Shown one piece after another: positions 9,361 to 18,764 of a stretch of DNA of 64,000 bases. A model generated the notes under the pieces. The model searched no databases. It saw only the letters and a program-made list of their open reading frames with translations, and had not been told where the DNA came from. The position numbers and the translations under genes were made by a program. The stretch is taken from NCBI GenBank assembly GCA_013297995.1, contig JAAFJB010000001.1, positions 1-64,000 of the forward strand, given 5' to 3'. Positions within the stretch are counted from its first letter, which is position 1; every line of letters begins with the position of its first letter. This DNA is from Chitinophagales bacterium. Lineage in GTDB: Bacteria; Bacteroidota; Bacteroidia; Chitinophagales; Chitinophagaceae.

Positions 9361-9379
9361 GTACTACGCTTAACATTAT

Positions 9380-10147
9380 TTATTTATCCAGCAGATTTAT
9401 AAAATGGTGCTTACTCTTGAGCATATAATTTTTGCTTTGCTCTATGGCTTCCATCACTTGATCTAGTATTTCATCTACTGACTGCGTATAATCAATCACC
9501 ATTGGCTCTTTAAAACGCACCGATAATATAGATCCTTTCTTTTTAAATGCCAATCCCTTCTTATTAAATGCCCTCCAAAAACCATTTATAACCACAGGCA
9601 CCACCGTTGGCTGATTGTTCTTTATAATATGCGCCGTTCCTTTTCTTCCTGGCGCAAATGGCTTTGTGGTGCCCTGCGGGAATGTGATTACCCAACTGCG
9701 ATGCAGCGCTTGGTCAATCTTTTGCGTATCTGCCTCCTCCCGATTGCGACTCACATCCTGCCCCTCAGCCCGCCAAGTTCTTTTTACCGTAAGTGCCCCT
9801 CCTAGCTTAAAAAGGCGACTGATAAAACTACCATTCATGGTTTCTTCTGCGGCCACAAAAAACACATTGGTAAACGGATTGAGGAGATAATAGGGAATCC
9901 CCAATCGATTTATCTTTCTCCACTTTACAGCACAAAAAATATGAATAAACGTAATCACATCGGCAAAATAAGTCTGGTGATTGCTCACAAACAACACATT
10001 ATTATTGGGAAGCTTACGCAAATGCTCTGTGCCCTCAATTTTTATCTTATTTACCCACGCAAGCCCAGGATAAGTAGCCATTCCTACAATACCGTACACC
10101 AGTGAGCGAATGGGGCGAATATGTTTAATTTTATTTATTAAACTCAT
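9380..10147 (-). CDS. Lysophospholipid acyltransferase family protein (PlsC-like)
   Basis: This is a membrane-associated glycerolipid acyltransferase of 255 residues. The catalytic HxxxxD block is visible as SNHQTYFADVITF near 55-67. The acceptor-binding block is FPQGTTKPFAPGRKG near 155-169, with Gln where many members have Glu (FPEGTR). VVPVVINGFWRAF is the fourth conserved block. It probably adds the sn-2 acyl chain in phospholipid synthesis, but the exact acceptor is unknown. It is convergent with the thioesterase, with 19 bases between the stops. Confidence 0.85.
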   Translation of the reverse strand: MSLINKIKHIRPIRSLVYGIVGMATYPGLAWVNKIKIEGTEHLRKLPNNNVLFVSNHQTYFADVITFIHIFCAVKWRKINRLGIPYYLLNPFTNVFFVAAEETMNGSFISRLFKLGGALTVKRTWRAEGQDVSRNREEADTQKIDQALHRSWVITFPQGTTKPFAPGRKGTAHIIKNNQPTVVPVVINGFWRAFNKKGLAFKKKGSILSVRFKEPMVIDYTQSVDEILDQVMEAIEQSKNYMLKSKHHFINLLDK

Positions 10148-10276
10148 ATGGTAATATTAACAAGCGGTGCAAAATAAGCAATGTTAAGAAATTGTTACCC
10201 AATTATTTATAAATAGCAATTTTATGCTGGGGTTCTATTGCGCATCCGCAATACCTTTGCCTCAGAAAAATATTGT

Positions 10277-10939
10277 ATGCCTTTAACAACTGTTATTTTT
10301 GATATTGATGGATTATTAATTGATAGCGAACCCTTGTGGAACCAAGCAGCCGCTGAAGTGTTTCAACAATATGGCATCAAATTAAGTGATGCTTTGTACC
10401 ATACAACAACGGGACTTCGCACCAAAGAATTTGTAGCCTGGTGGTTTGGTTATTTTAATATTTCTATGGATCATGCCGCCAACGCGGAAGAAAAAATTGT
10501 TGCTTCCGTTCTGCAAAAAATTGAAGACAAAGCCAATATCATGCCCGGCCTCTCGCATATATTTGAGTTTTTTACCCATAAAAAAATGAAGATTGGATTG
10601 GCTACTTCCTCTCCGCCTGCATTGATTGACTTGGTGGTTAAGATGACTGGCATTGGTCCTTTTTTATCTGCCACCAGCTCCGCTGAGTTTTTACCTTTTG
10701 GAAAGCCACACCCACAAGTATATCTCGATTGTGCTGCCGCCATGCATAGTAAACCAATAGAATGTATTTGCTTTGAAGATTCTTTCAATGGGATGATTGC
10801 CGCCAAAGCTGCTCGCATGAAATGTGTGGTTATTCCCCATCATACCCAAAGCAAGGAAGAGCGCTGGGCGGCCGCCGATTTAAAATTGAGCTCACTGCAA
10901 AATTTCGGTCAGCTCCATTTTGATGGATTGAATGGTTAA
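10277..10939 (+). CDS. HAD-superfamily sugar-phosphate phosphatase (hexitol phosphatase HxpB-like)
   Basis: This HAD subfamily I phosphatase has 220 residues from the ATG at 10277. Motif I is VIFDIDGLLIDSEPLWNQAA (nucleophile Asp near residue 9), motif II is GLATSSPP, and motifs III/IV are FGKPHPQVYLDCA and CFEDSFNGMIAAKAA. The DSEPLW sequence after motif I is typical of HxpB/YniC-like hexitol or 2-deoxyglucose-6-phosphate phosphatases, so a small sugar or polyol phosphate is the likely substrate. A TTG at 10238 would add 13 unlikely residues. It stands alone and is convergent with the OmpA-like gene. Confidence 0.85.
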   Translation: MPLTTVIFDIDGLLIDSEPLWNQAAAEVFQQYGIKLSDALYHTTTGLRTKEFVAWWFGYFNISMDHAANAEEKIVASVLQKIEDKANIMPGLSHIFEFFTHKKMKIGLATSSPPALIDLVVKMTGIGPFLSATSSAEFLPFGKPHPQVYLDCAAAMHSKPIECICFEDSFNGMIAAKAARMKCVVIPHHTQSKEERWAAADLKLSSLQNFGQLHFDGLNG

Positions 10940-10967
10940 GCTTTTTCTGCACCAATACTACAAAAAA

Positions 10968-10995
10968 GAAGCCCCTCAATTGCTTGAGAGGCTTC
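10968..10995 (-). terminator. Rho-independent terminator for the OmpA-like gene
   Basis: The segment GAAGCCcCTCAA / TTGAGaGGCTTC forms a strong stem with a short TTGC-type loop. On the minus strand it is followed directly by a run of six T, just 20 bases past the stop of the gene ending at 11015. There is no T run on the plus strand, so it acts mainly in the minus direction. Confidence 0.8.
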
Positions 10996-11014
10996 GTAAT
11001 AAATACCAATTGTA

Positions 11015-12550
11015 CTAATTTTTACTCTTTAAATTTGGATGCGGCGCTGGCACTGCATTGGGCCCTTCTTCCGTAGTGCCTTCTAAATCTACTGTTCCTG
11101 CATCACCATCCTGTGCATATACAAACAGCAGTCTGCTTTCTGCAATGCCTTGTTTCTCTACCAAATATTTTATTACCGCACTTACCCGCTCCCAACTTTG
11201 TTGTTGAGCCGCTTTGCTGGTAGCACCATAACCTATCACTTTAACATTACAGGTAGGATTCGCCCTCAGCTTAGTTGCAGCAGCCACTAATACCGCTTGT
11301 GCGTCTTTACTTAATCGGGTAGTGTTTTTAAACTGCACACTCGGTAACGCACCTATGGCACAGGTTTTAGCGTTTTTATCTACCATCTGCTTATTAGCCA
11401 TCATGTCTTTAATTTCTTTGCAACATGCGGGCTCGGGACAATTACCAATACCATCATTGTTTACAGGGAAACATTTTTGTGGTGTAAGCAATTCTTTGTC
11501 TCTATAATCAGGCACTCCATCTCCATCGGTATCTTTTGACACACCATGTGTATCAACTGGTGCACCAGCAGGTGTATTAGGCTCCATATCAAATTGATCC
11601 GTTACGCCATCCTTATCATTATCTGGCAATATTTGTTTGGCCAGCTTCATATGCTTAGGCGAATTGAGTTCGCTGTAAACAAAATTGTTTGGATTGATCC
11701 AATACAATGGCTCCACCCTTTTAGAGCGGTTTCCAATATTAATATTGACTCTAATCGTTGTCATGCTAAAATAATCATTGTTATTATCCGCCTTCCAAGC
11801 ATCTAAATAATCATATCCAGGTGCCGTAATAATAAATTTCTGCTCTAACCCAATATTGAGTTTCTCATTCACCCTGAATGCAATACCTGCACCAATATTT
11901 AAAGCGTGTAAAATTGACCATGACTTCCTTCCATTCACCGATGCTCCTAATGCAGTAGTAATTAACCCATCTTGTGTATTCATCTGTCCCGCACGCTGAC
12001 CATAGAAAATACTGTATCCATCGGGTTGAGCGCCACCCGTGTTCTTAAATTGAACCTTAGTACCTACCAAGCTATATCCACCCAATACATAAATATTGGC
12101 TTTGGGATTTCCACGGTAGTGACTGGCTGTATTTAATGACGCAATTAAATCTACCCCTAACGCATAAGCCATATTTTTATAGGCAACTTGACCCACACTG
12201 GTACCATACGCACTGGGACTTCCTGAATTACTCATTGCACTCAATGATCCGCGAATTGAAAACACATGACCCAGTGCTTTACGCATAGATATATTGCCCC
12301 CAAACCCTATTTTCGGATTCACATCACCCAAAATAAAAGAAGGGCCTACACCAAAACCCAATTCCCACTGATTCCTTGGCTTTGCAGGATAAGGATACTG
12401 GTTATTCATAAACTCATTGTGCTGAGGCAGGTTTTTCACTGCAATTTTAGAAGTGTCTTTCCAATCCCAACCCCAATCTGTTTGTGCCAATGCTGCCATC
12501 TGTGCGAACACCATAAATGCAGCTAATAAAAAAAGTTTTTTGATTGCCAT
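11015..12550 (-). CDS. Outer-membrane beta-barrel protein with TSP3 repeat and degenerate OmpA-like C-terminal domain
   Basis: The ATG at 12550 gives 511 residues starting with a signal peptide (MAIKKLFLLAAFMVFAQM, cut after ALA-Q). Residues about 40-270 look like an outer-membrane beta barrel (GFGVGPSFILGDVNPKIGFG). Calcium-binding thrombospondin type-3 repeats follow: DNDKDGVTDQFD and DTDGDGVPDYRD near 300-350. The end resembles an OmpA domain (LRANPTCNVKVIGYG, WERVSAVIKYLVEKQGI) but lacks the usual GHTDxxG peptidoglycan motif. It is likely a cell-envelope structural protein. An upstream TTG at 12616 is rejected because the signal peptide begins at 12550. Confidence 0.8.
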   Translation of the reverse strand: MAIKKLFLLAAFMVFAQMAALAQTDWGWDWKDTSKIAVKNLPQHNEFMNNQYPYPAKPRNQWELGFGVGPSFILGDVNPKIGFGGNISMRKALGHVFSIRGSLSAMSNSGSPSAYGTSVGQVAYKNMAYALGVDLIASLNTASHYRGNPKANIYVLGGYSLVGTKVQFKNTGGAQPDGYSIFYGQRAGQMNTQDGLITTALGASVNGRKSWSILHALNIGAGIAFRVNEKLNIGLEQKFIITAPGYDYLDAWKADNNNDYFSMTTIRVNINIGNRSKRVEPLYWINPNNFVYSELNSPKHMKLAKQILPDNDKDGVTDQFDMEPNTPAGAPVDTHGVSKDTDGDGVPDYRDKELLTPQKCFPVNNDGIGNCPEPACCKEIKDMMANKQMVDKNAKTCAIGALPSVQFKNTTRLSKDAQAVLVAAATKLRANPTCNVKVIGYGATSKAAQQQSWERVSAVIKYLVEKQGIAESRLLFVYAQDGDAGTVDLEGTTEEGPNAVPAPHPNLKSKN

Positions 12551-12729
12551 AATTGTTACTTGATTTTGTGATAGATATAAGCGATGTAAAAATAAGTTAT
12601 CTGTAGTAAACAACAAATTGAACAGGGGAAGTACCGAATTTCATTGTTATGACTGCAAATATAGACCAAACGCTGCTTTTATAGGTTATTTTTAGTTTTA
12701 TCAGGCATATATTGCAGTATAATTATAAC

Positions 12730-13692
12730 ATGGATTTAGCAAAAAAAATAATTTCAAGCGAACTGATTCAGTTTGAAACCCATTTTAGGGAAGCGGTAAA
12801 GAGTCGCGTGGCACTGCTGGATAGAATCATGCAATACATTGTTAAACGAAAAGGTAAGCAACTGCGCCCCATGTTTGTGCTGTTGAGTGCGCGGCTGGGA
12901 GGCGATATCAACGACCATACTTATCGAGCTGCTTCACTCGTTGAATTATTGCATACTGCCACCCTTGTTCACGATGATGTAGTGGATGAATCGATGGAAA
13001 GAAGGGGTTTTTTTTCCATCAACGCACTCTGGAAAAATAAAATAGCGGTATTGGTGGGCGACTATCTACTGTCAAAAGGTTTGCTTCTTTCACTCAACAA
13101 CAAAGATCACGAAGTGCTGCGCATTCTTTCAGAAGCAGTAAAGCAAATGAGTGAGGGTGAACTTTTACAGATTGAAAAATCTCGCAACCTCAACCTCAGC
13201 GAATCGGTTTACTTTGATATTATTAATGGCAAAACCGCCTCCTTACTGGCCTCTGCCTGCGCAGCGGGTGCTGCTACCACTTTCTCCCATGAAGCCGATA
13301 TTGAACGCATGCGTTTATTTGGTGAAAAAGTAGGTATGGCTTTTCAAATAAAAGACGATTTATTCGATTATAGCAGCCAAAATATTGGCAAACCCACGGG
13401 CAATGATATCAAAGAAAAAAAACTCACCCTGCCTTTGATTTATACCCTTAATAATTGCCCCCAACCCATCCGTAAAAAAATCATCTATATTGTAAAAAAC
13501 CAGAATACTGATAAAGCTAAAGTCGCTTTTATTATTGAACAAGTAGAACTATTTGGTGGCATACAATACGCCACCGATAAAATGTTTGCCTACCGTGATG
13601 AGGCATTGTCATTACTGCACCAATTCAACCCTTCCATTGTAAGAGATGCATTGGAAGAATTGGTGAGATATACAACCGATAGAAAATATTGA
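12730..13692 (+). CDS. Polyprenyl diphosphate synthase (all-trans, long chain)
   Basis: This is a trans-isoprenyl diphosphate synthase of 320 residues. It adds isopentenyl diphosphate units to build the side chain of menaquinone or a similar carrier. The first Asp-rich motif is HDDVVDESMERRG at 81-93 and the second is QIKDDLFDY near 209-217. KGKQLRPMFVLLSA (41-54) carries the substrate-binding Lys/Arg. The ATG at 12730 fits the family; an in-frame TTG at 12712 is ignored. Its stop shares one base with the start of recJ (TGATG), so the two are coupled. Confidence 0.92.
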   Translation: MDLAKKIISSELIQFETHFREAVKSRVALLDRIMQYIVKRKGKQLRPMFVLLSARLGGDINDHTYRAASLVELLHTATLVHDDVVDESMERRGFFSINALWKNKIAVLVGDYLLSKGLLLSLNNKDHEVLRILSEAVKQMSEGELLQIEKSRNLNLSESVYFDIINGKTASLLASACAAGAATTFSHEADIERMRLFGEKVGMAFQIKDDLFDYSSQNIGKPTGNDIKEKKLTLPLIYTLNNCPQPIRKKIIYIVKNQNTDKAKVAFIIEQVELFGGIQYATDKMFAYRDEALSLLHQFNPSIVRDALEELVRYTTDRKY

Positions 13693-15389
13693 TGCAGAAA
13701 AGATGGACCATACTCCCCACCGATGAAGCTGAAGTAAACCTACTTCATCATTCACTCAACGTTAACAAGACTTTCTGTGGCATATTGATTCAAAGAGGCA
13801 TCCATAGTTTTGAAAAAGCCAAAACATTTTTCCGCCCCTCTCTCAGTAACTTACACAGCCCTTGGCTGATGAAAGACATGGATAAAGCTGTGGATAGATT
13901 GTGCCTTGCTTTTGAAAATAAAGAACCCATTCTTATTTATGGTGATTATGATGTTGATGGCACTACGGCGGTTGCAAGCGTTTTTCAATTCCTAAAAAAA
14001 ATTCATTCCCCAATTGACTTCTATATTCCACATCGCTACCGCGAAGGATATGGAATTTCAAAGGCAGGAATTGACTTTGCCCATCAACAAGGATTTACTT
14101 TAATTGTATCGCTAGATTGTGGTATTAAATCGGCTGAATTAATTGCATATGCTCTAACACTGGGCATTGATTTTATTGTTTGCGACCACCATTTACCCGA
14201 CTCTATTTTACCTCCTGCCATTGCCATTTTAAATCCCAAACAAATCAATTGTAATTACCCTTACAAAGAACTCTGTGGCTGCGGTGTTGGATTCAAACTG
14301 ATGATGGCTTTGGGTGAACGATTGGGCTTGCCAAACGCGAGTTATTTGGAATACCTAGACCTTAATGCGCTGGCCATTGCCGCAGATATTGTTCCCGTTA
14401 CCGGAGAAAATAGAACCCTGGCTTTTTTCGGTATTGAAAAGGTGAATACCAACCCATCTGTTGGCATGAAAGCACTGATGCAATTGGCTGCTGTTAAAAA
14501 TAGAATGACCTTAACCAGTCTCGTCTTTACCATTGCTCCCCGCATTAATGCGGCAGGTAGAATGGATGATGCCCGAAAAGCAGTGCAGTTATTCATTGCA
14601 CAAAACGAGCAGGATGCCATAAAATTTGCGGAGATATTACACAGTGATAATACCGATAGGCGTGAAGCTGACAGCAGCATCACCCAAGAAGCGCTAAAAA
14701 TATTAGAAGCCGACCCTAACAATGCGCTTAAAAAAACCACGGTTATTTACCAAGAACACTGGCATAAAGGCGTAGTAGGTATTGTAGCGAGTAGGCTTAT
14801 TGAAACCTATTACCGGCCTACCATTGTACTTACTAAGAGTGGTGAATACGCAGCAGGTAGTGCCCGCAGTGTAGTAGGATTTAATTTATACGAAGCCATC
14901 TATGCTTGCAGAAAACACTTACTGGGTTATGGTGGTCATTTTGCGGCGGCCGGGATGACCCTCTCTACCGAAAATATAGCCGCTTTTGCGGCTGCTTTTG
15001 AAGCTGAAGTAAGCAGCACCATTCCACCCGAACTGCTATTTCCTGAGCTGGTAATTAATGCCACTATTGGCTTGCACGAAATCACCAAAAGCCTATACCA
15101 ATTAATCTGTCAGATGGAACCATTTGGCCCCGATAATATGCGTCCTGTTTTTATTGCGCGCAAAGTTTACAACAATGGTTATTCTAAAATAGTAAAAGAA
15201 CTACATATTCGTTTTGTAGTAATTCAAAACAATACCACCATCACGGGTATTGGGTTCAACCTGTCCGAAAAATTTCATTTATTAGAAAGCAACCAGCCTA
15301 TTGATATTGTTTTCACCATCGACGAAAACGAGTGGCAGGGTGAAAAATCCTTGCAATTGAAAGTGGTTGACCTGCGTGCCTCCGAATAA
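13692..15389 (+). CDS. recJ: Single-stranded-DNA-specific 5'-3' exonuclease RecJ
   Basis: RecJ degrades single-stranded DNA 5' to 3' in recombination and mismatch/base-excision repair. The 565-residue product has the DHH phosphoesterase core, with YGDYDVDGTTAVA at 83-95, SLDCGIKS near 140, and CDHHLPDS at 164-171. The DHHA1 domain follows with VGIVASRLIETYYRPTIVL and GYGGHFAAAGMTL near 415, and an OB-fold region closes the protein. The start ATG overlaps the preceding stop by one base. It is convergent with htpG across a terminator. Confidence 0.95.
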   Translation: MQKRWTILPTDEAEVNLLHHSLNVNKTFCGILIQRGIHSFEKAKTFFRPSLSNLHSPWLMKDMDKAVDRLCLAFENKEPILIYGDYDVDGTTAVASVFQFLKKIHSPIDFYIPHRYREGYGISKAGIDFAHQQGFTLIVSLDCGIKSAELIAYALTLGIDFIVCDHHLPDSILPPAIAILNPKQINCNYPYKELCGCGVGFKLMMALGERLGLPNASYLEYLDLNALAIAADIVPVTGENRTLAFFGIEKVNTNPSVGMKALMQLAAVKNRMTLTSLVFTIAPRINAAGRMDDARKAVQLFIAQNEQDAIKFAEILHSDNTDRREADSSITQEALKILEADPNNALKKTTVIYQEHWHKGVVGIVASRLIETYYRPTIVLTKSGEYAAGSARSVVGFNLYEAIYACRKHLLGYGGHFAAAGMTLSTENIAAFAAAFEAEVSSTIPPELLFPELVINATIGLHEITKSLYQLICQMEPFGPDNMRPVFIARKVYNNGYSKIVKELHIRFVVIQNNTTITGIGFNLSEKFHLLESNQPIDIVFTIDENEWQGEKSLQLKVVDLRASE

Positions 15390-15393
15390 AAAG

Positions 15394-15417
15394 GCCACCC
15401 TGCAAACAGGATGGCCA
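15394..15417 (-). terminator. Terminator between recJ and htpG
   Basis: The stem GGCCACCCTG / CAGGATGGCC (one mismatch, loop CAAA) lies between two convergent genes. On the minus strand it is followed by five T and so serves htpG, whose stop is 23 bases upstream. On the plus strand the T run is absent. Confidence 0.7.
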
Positions 15418-15439
15418 GGCATATCAAAAGTATCCAGAT

Positions 15440-17302
15440 TTAAACGCTTGCTGCTTCTTTAGATTGCATCATCTCCACACTTCTATTGATGAAGTTGGTA
15501 AGCTCTGCACCCTTTAGTAAGCCTTGTGATAATAATGCTAGATCAGCCAAATTCCTTACCTGTTTGGTCTTCACCGCTTCATTGCCTTCTTTTAGCAAGG
15601 TCTGAAACACGGGGTGATTGCCATTCACTGTAAGGGTTACTTCATCTGGCATCTGTGCATAGAAGGCAGTCATTCCGCCGCCACCAGCTCCCATATCTTT
15701 CATCCTACGCATAAACTCGGGACGAGTAGCTACTACTGGTGCAGCATCTACACTGAGTCCTTTTATTTCTGTTGTAACATTCAACTCAGGAATCTGAAGG
15801 GTGAAAAGTTCTTTCAACTTTTCGGTTTCTTCTTTACCCAATACCGATTCATTGCCTTCTTGCTTATCAATCAGATTGTCAACAATATCCGCATCTACCC
15901 GTACAAATTGAGTGTTCTCCCATTTCATTTCCATGGTGTTCAGAAATGCAGCATCTACCATAGTCTCCATCTTCACTACAATATATCCCTTGGTTTTACA
16001 AGCTTGAATATAAGCGTCTTGCTGTACGGGATTGGTGGTATATAAAACCACTTGCTTGCCATCCTTATTTTTCTGTATAGCTTCTGTTGCAGTCTTGTAT
16101 TCTTCTACCGTATAGAATTTAGCATCCACATCTTCCATCACCAAAAACTTATTGGCTTTTTCTAGGAATTTATCGTCGGTCATCATACCATACTTCACAA
16201 ACAATCCAAGGCTCTCCCATTTCTGCTCAAACTCTGTTCGCTCATTCCTAAAAATTTCATCTAATTTATCCGCAACTTTCTTGGTGATATGCGCATTTAT
16301 TTTTTTCACATTCGGATCGCCCTGTAAATAACTGCGACTCACATTCAATGGAATGTCGGGACTATCAATTACCCCATGCAACAACATTAAAAATTCTGGA
16401 ACTATATCTTTTACTTCATCCGTAACAAATACTTGGTTGCAATACAATTGAATTTTATCTTTCTGTATTTCATAACTCTGCTTAATTTTAGGGAAGTACA
16501 ATACCCCCGTTAAATTAAACGGATAATCTACATTCAGGTGAATCCAAAACAAAGGCGTTTCACCAAAAGGATACAATTCACGATAAAATTTTTCGTAATC
16601 TTCCTTGGTTAATTCACTGGGTTTTTTAATCCAGATAGGATTGGTATTGTTAATGGATTTTTCTTCCTCATCTTCCTTACGTGGCTCTGCTGCTATATCA
16701 TTAAAGTAAATGGGAATGGGAAGGAATTTACAGAATTTTTCTAATATCCCTTTTAACTTACCCACTTCTAAAAAGTCAGCACTCTCTTCATGAACGTGTA
16801 AAATAATTTTGGTTCCCCTTTGCTTTTTTTCTACCTCATACAATTCAAATTCGGGACTACCATCGCAACTCCAATAAACCGTTGCTGCTTCTTCGTGGTA
16901 ACTCTGTGTAAGCACTTCTACTTTAGCAGCTACCATAAAAGCACTGTAAAAGCCAAGCCCGAAATGGCCAATAATACTCGCGTCTTTGTATTTGGTAACA
17001 AACTCTTCTGCACCACTAAAAGCCACTTGATTGAGGTATTTATCTACTTCATCTTTGGTCATTCCCAACCCACGATCTTCAATAGTAATGGTTTTTTCTT
17101 TGGCATCAAGCGTTACATCAATTCTAAGTTCGCCTAGGTCGCCTTTTGCTTCCCCTATTGACAATAAGGTTTTTATTTTTTGGGTAGCATCTGTAGCATT
17201 ACTCACCAATTCCCTTAAAAATATCTCATGATCGCTGTAAAGGAATTTTTTAATGATGGGGAAAATATTCTCCGTCTGTACCCGTATTTGTCCTTTTTGC
17301 AT
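15440..17302 (-). CDS. htpG: Molecular chaperone HtpG (Hsp90)
   Basis: HtpG is the bacterial Hsp90, an ATP-dependent dimeric chaperone in the cytoplasm. The N-terminal GHKL ATPase has LRELVSNATDATQK near 30-43, IEDRGLGMTKDEV near 75-87, and IGHFGLGFYSAFMVA near 112-126. The middle domain carries LNVSRSYLQGDPNVKKI near 327-343 with the ATP-contacting Arg. The C-terminal dimerisation region follows LKGLSVDAAP and is about as long as in other Bacteroidota homologues (620 residues in total). No heat-shock operator could be recognised upstream. Confidence 0.97.
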   Translation of the reverse strand: MQKGQIRVQTENIFPIIKKFLYSDHEIFLRELVSNATDATQKIKTLLSIGEAKGDLGELRIDVTLDAKEKTITIEDRGLGMTKDEVDKYLNQVAFSGAEEFVTKYKDASIIGHFGLGFYSAFMVAAKVEVLTQSYHEEAATVYWSCDGSPEFELYEVEKKQRGTKIILHVHEESADFLEVGKLKGILEKFCKFLPIPIYFNDIAAEPRKEDEEEKSINNTNPIWIKKPSELTKEDYEKFYRELYPFGETPLFWIHLNVDYPFNLTGVLYFPKIKQSYEIQKDKIQLYCNQVFVTDEVKDIVPEFLMLLHGVIDSPDIPLNVSRSYLQGDPNVKKINAHITKKVADKLDEIFRNERTEFEQKWESLGLFVKYGMMTDDKFLEKANKFLVMEDVDAKFYTVEEYKTATEAIQKNKDGKQVVLYTTNPVQQDAYIQACKTKGYIVVKMETMVDAAFLNTMEMKWENTQFVRVDADIVDNLIDKQEGNESVLGKEETEKLKELFTLQIPELNVTTEIKGLSVDAAPVVATRPEFMRRMKDMGAGGGGMTAFYAQMPDEVTLTVNGNHPVFQTLLKEGNEAVKTKQVRNLADLALLSQGLLKGAELTNFINRSVEMMQSKEAASV

Positions 17303-17414
17303 AAACTATTTTTTCTCATGCTGCTCAAAGAAAGTACCAAAATGGGGTTTGCTGACAGGATGGCAACGAAATGGACAGATCATGGTAAAGCGACTAAACA
17401 ATTGACAGTAGCCG

Positions 17415-18761
17415 CTAATTCCCAACCAATTTTATCTGATCGAGATGAAATCCCGTCGTTCGCTTATTCGCAGCATTTGGTAAGTCGTTCCCCTCATACC
17501 GAAAGGCAATGGTTGCCAAGCCGCTAAAGGCGTTGAGGGGAATATTACCAGAGGGCGTCCACACGCTTGCAATGCCATTCACCGATCCCTTTGCCATAGT
17601 GGCTTTGAGTATCGTCCACTTTGCCTTCCAGGGCTGATTACCCCCATCATAATTGGTAGAAATCATTGCTTGTAAAACAGCACCATTATCGGCTATATCT
17701 TTGGTAATAAAACTCAGTTGTTCGTTGCTGGAATTATTTAGGTTGATAGCGGGTAATACCAGCCAAGATACCACAGTAGATTGGGCAGAAGCGGCCGCAC
17801 TAATTTCTGCAAACTGGTTAGATTGAAGCTGTTGAATTTTAAAAAGTCTCCCCCCGGTTTCTGCCAAATTTTTCCACCCATTAATAACTAAATTGTTAGG
17901 GGCAGAACCCGATTCAAAATCTTCTAAAAAGAGCGTGCGAGGTCCCGAGCTACTGCACCTTAATCCATTCATATTTACATCACTGGTATCTCTAATAGCC
18001 AGTTGTTTCTGCGAACCAAATATGGTGTAAATACCTATGATATTTCCGTTTCCTCGAGGTGTTTTAAGGCTGGCAAATGAAGCAAATCCACTGGTGCGTA
18101 AATAAATGCTGCCTCCAGTGCAGAATCGGATGGTATGGCTTACTGTGGCTTTGTTTGCAATATCTGCAAATGTTTTAGCCGTATCACTGACCACAAATTC
18201 AACACTGTCTAATTGAATTAATCTACTCTGCACCGAATCATTCAATTGCTCAAATTTAATTTTCAATGGATTGGGGATTTTCTCCAGTGCCCCTTTCACC
18301 AACACTTTTGAAAATAGAGGGGTAGGTATGGGAATTAATTCAGGAAATAAAATATTCGATCTATCTACACTTCCACCCAATTGCAGCATACCACCATAAG
18401 CACCCATCCACAAGCCATTTAGCCGCAGAAAAATCCGCATGCCCAGTGGATAATCTGCTGAGAGTCCAAACCCATCCAATCGCACCGATATACCAGCAGT
18501 ACTATCTTGCACTACAATGGTCTTGTAAAAATTATCGGTAGCGTCATTGGCAATTACAATCCCTGTAATAATATCATTGCCCAGCAAATGCTCGAAGTTG
18601 CCAGCTATATGCGAATTCCGCAATGCCCGAATAGATAAATTGGCCACCATATTGGTTCCGTTGTACAGCGGCGGCTCATCTAGGTTGCGAATACAGGCAC
18701 AACAAAGGGCAACGCAGCATAACAGCGCCATATAACCCGAATTCATTTTGGTTGAATACAT
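17415..18761 (-). CDS. DUF5689 surface lipoprotein with choice-of-anchor/jelly-roll-like C-terminal domain
   Basis: The 448-residue product begins with a lipoprotein signal: ALLCCVALCCAC, with the lipidated Cys near residue 24. Residues about 40-260 match the pattern of DUF5689 proteins (DNFYKTIVVQDSTAGISVRL, RIFLRLNGLW), an OB-like domain typical of Bacteroidota surface lipoproteins. The end (TLFLEDFESGS, WKNLAETGGRLFK, FHLDQIKLVG) looks like a jelly-roll cleaved-adhesin or choice-of-anchor domain. It lies 3 bases after the TonB receptor stop, so the two form an operon and probably a surface complex, SusCD-like in logic. The ligand is unknown. Confidence 0.8.
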   Translation of the reverse strand: MYSTKMNSGYMALLCCVALCCACIRNLDEPPLYNGTNMVANLSIRALRNSHIAGNFEHLLGNDIITGIVIANDATDNFYKTIVVQDSTAGISVRLDGFGLSADYPLGMRIFLRLNGLWMGAYGGMLQLGGSVDRSNILFPELIPIPTPLFSKVLVKGALEKIPNPLKIKFEQLNDSVQSRLIQLDSVEFVVSDTAKTFADIANKATVSHTIRFCTGGSIYLRTSGFASFASLKTPRGNGNIIGIYTIFGSQKQLAIRDTSDVNMNGLRCSSSGPRTLFLEDFESGSAPNNLVINGWKNLAETGGRLFKIQQLQSNQFAEISAAASAQSTVVSWLVLPAINLNNSSNEQLSFITKDIADNGAVLQAMISTNYDGGNQPWKAKWTILKATMAKGSVNGIASVWTPSGNIPLNAFSGLATIAFRYEGNDLPNAANKRTTGFHLDQIKLVGN

Positions 18762-18764
18762 AAC

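Noticed and set aside
12656..12663. CAAATATA, a minus-strand -7 box ahead of the OmpA-like gene at 12550
   Set aside because: The -33 element is missing and the implied leader of about 100 bases cannot be judged.
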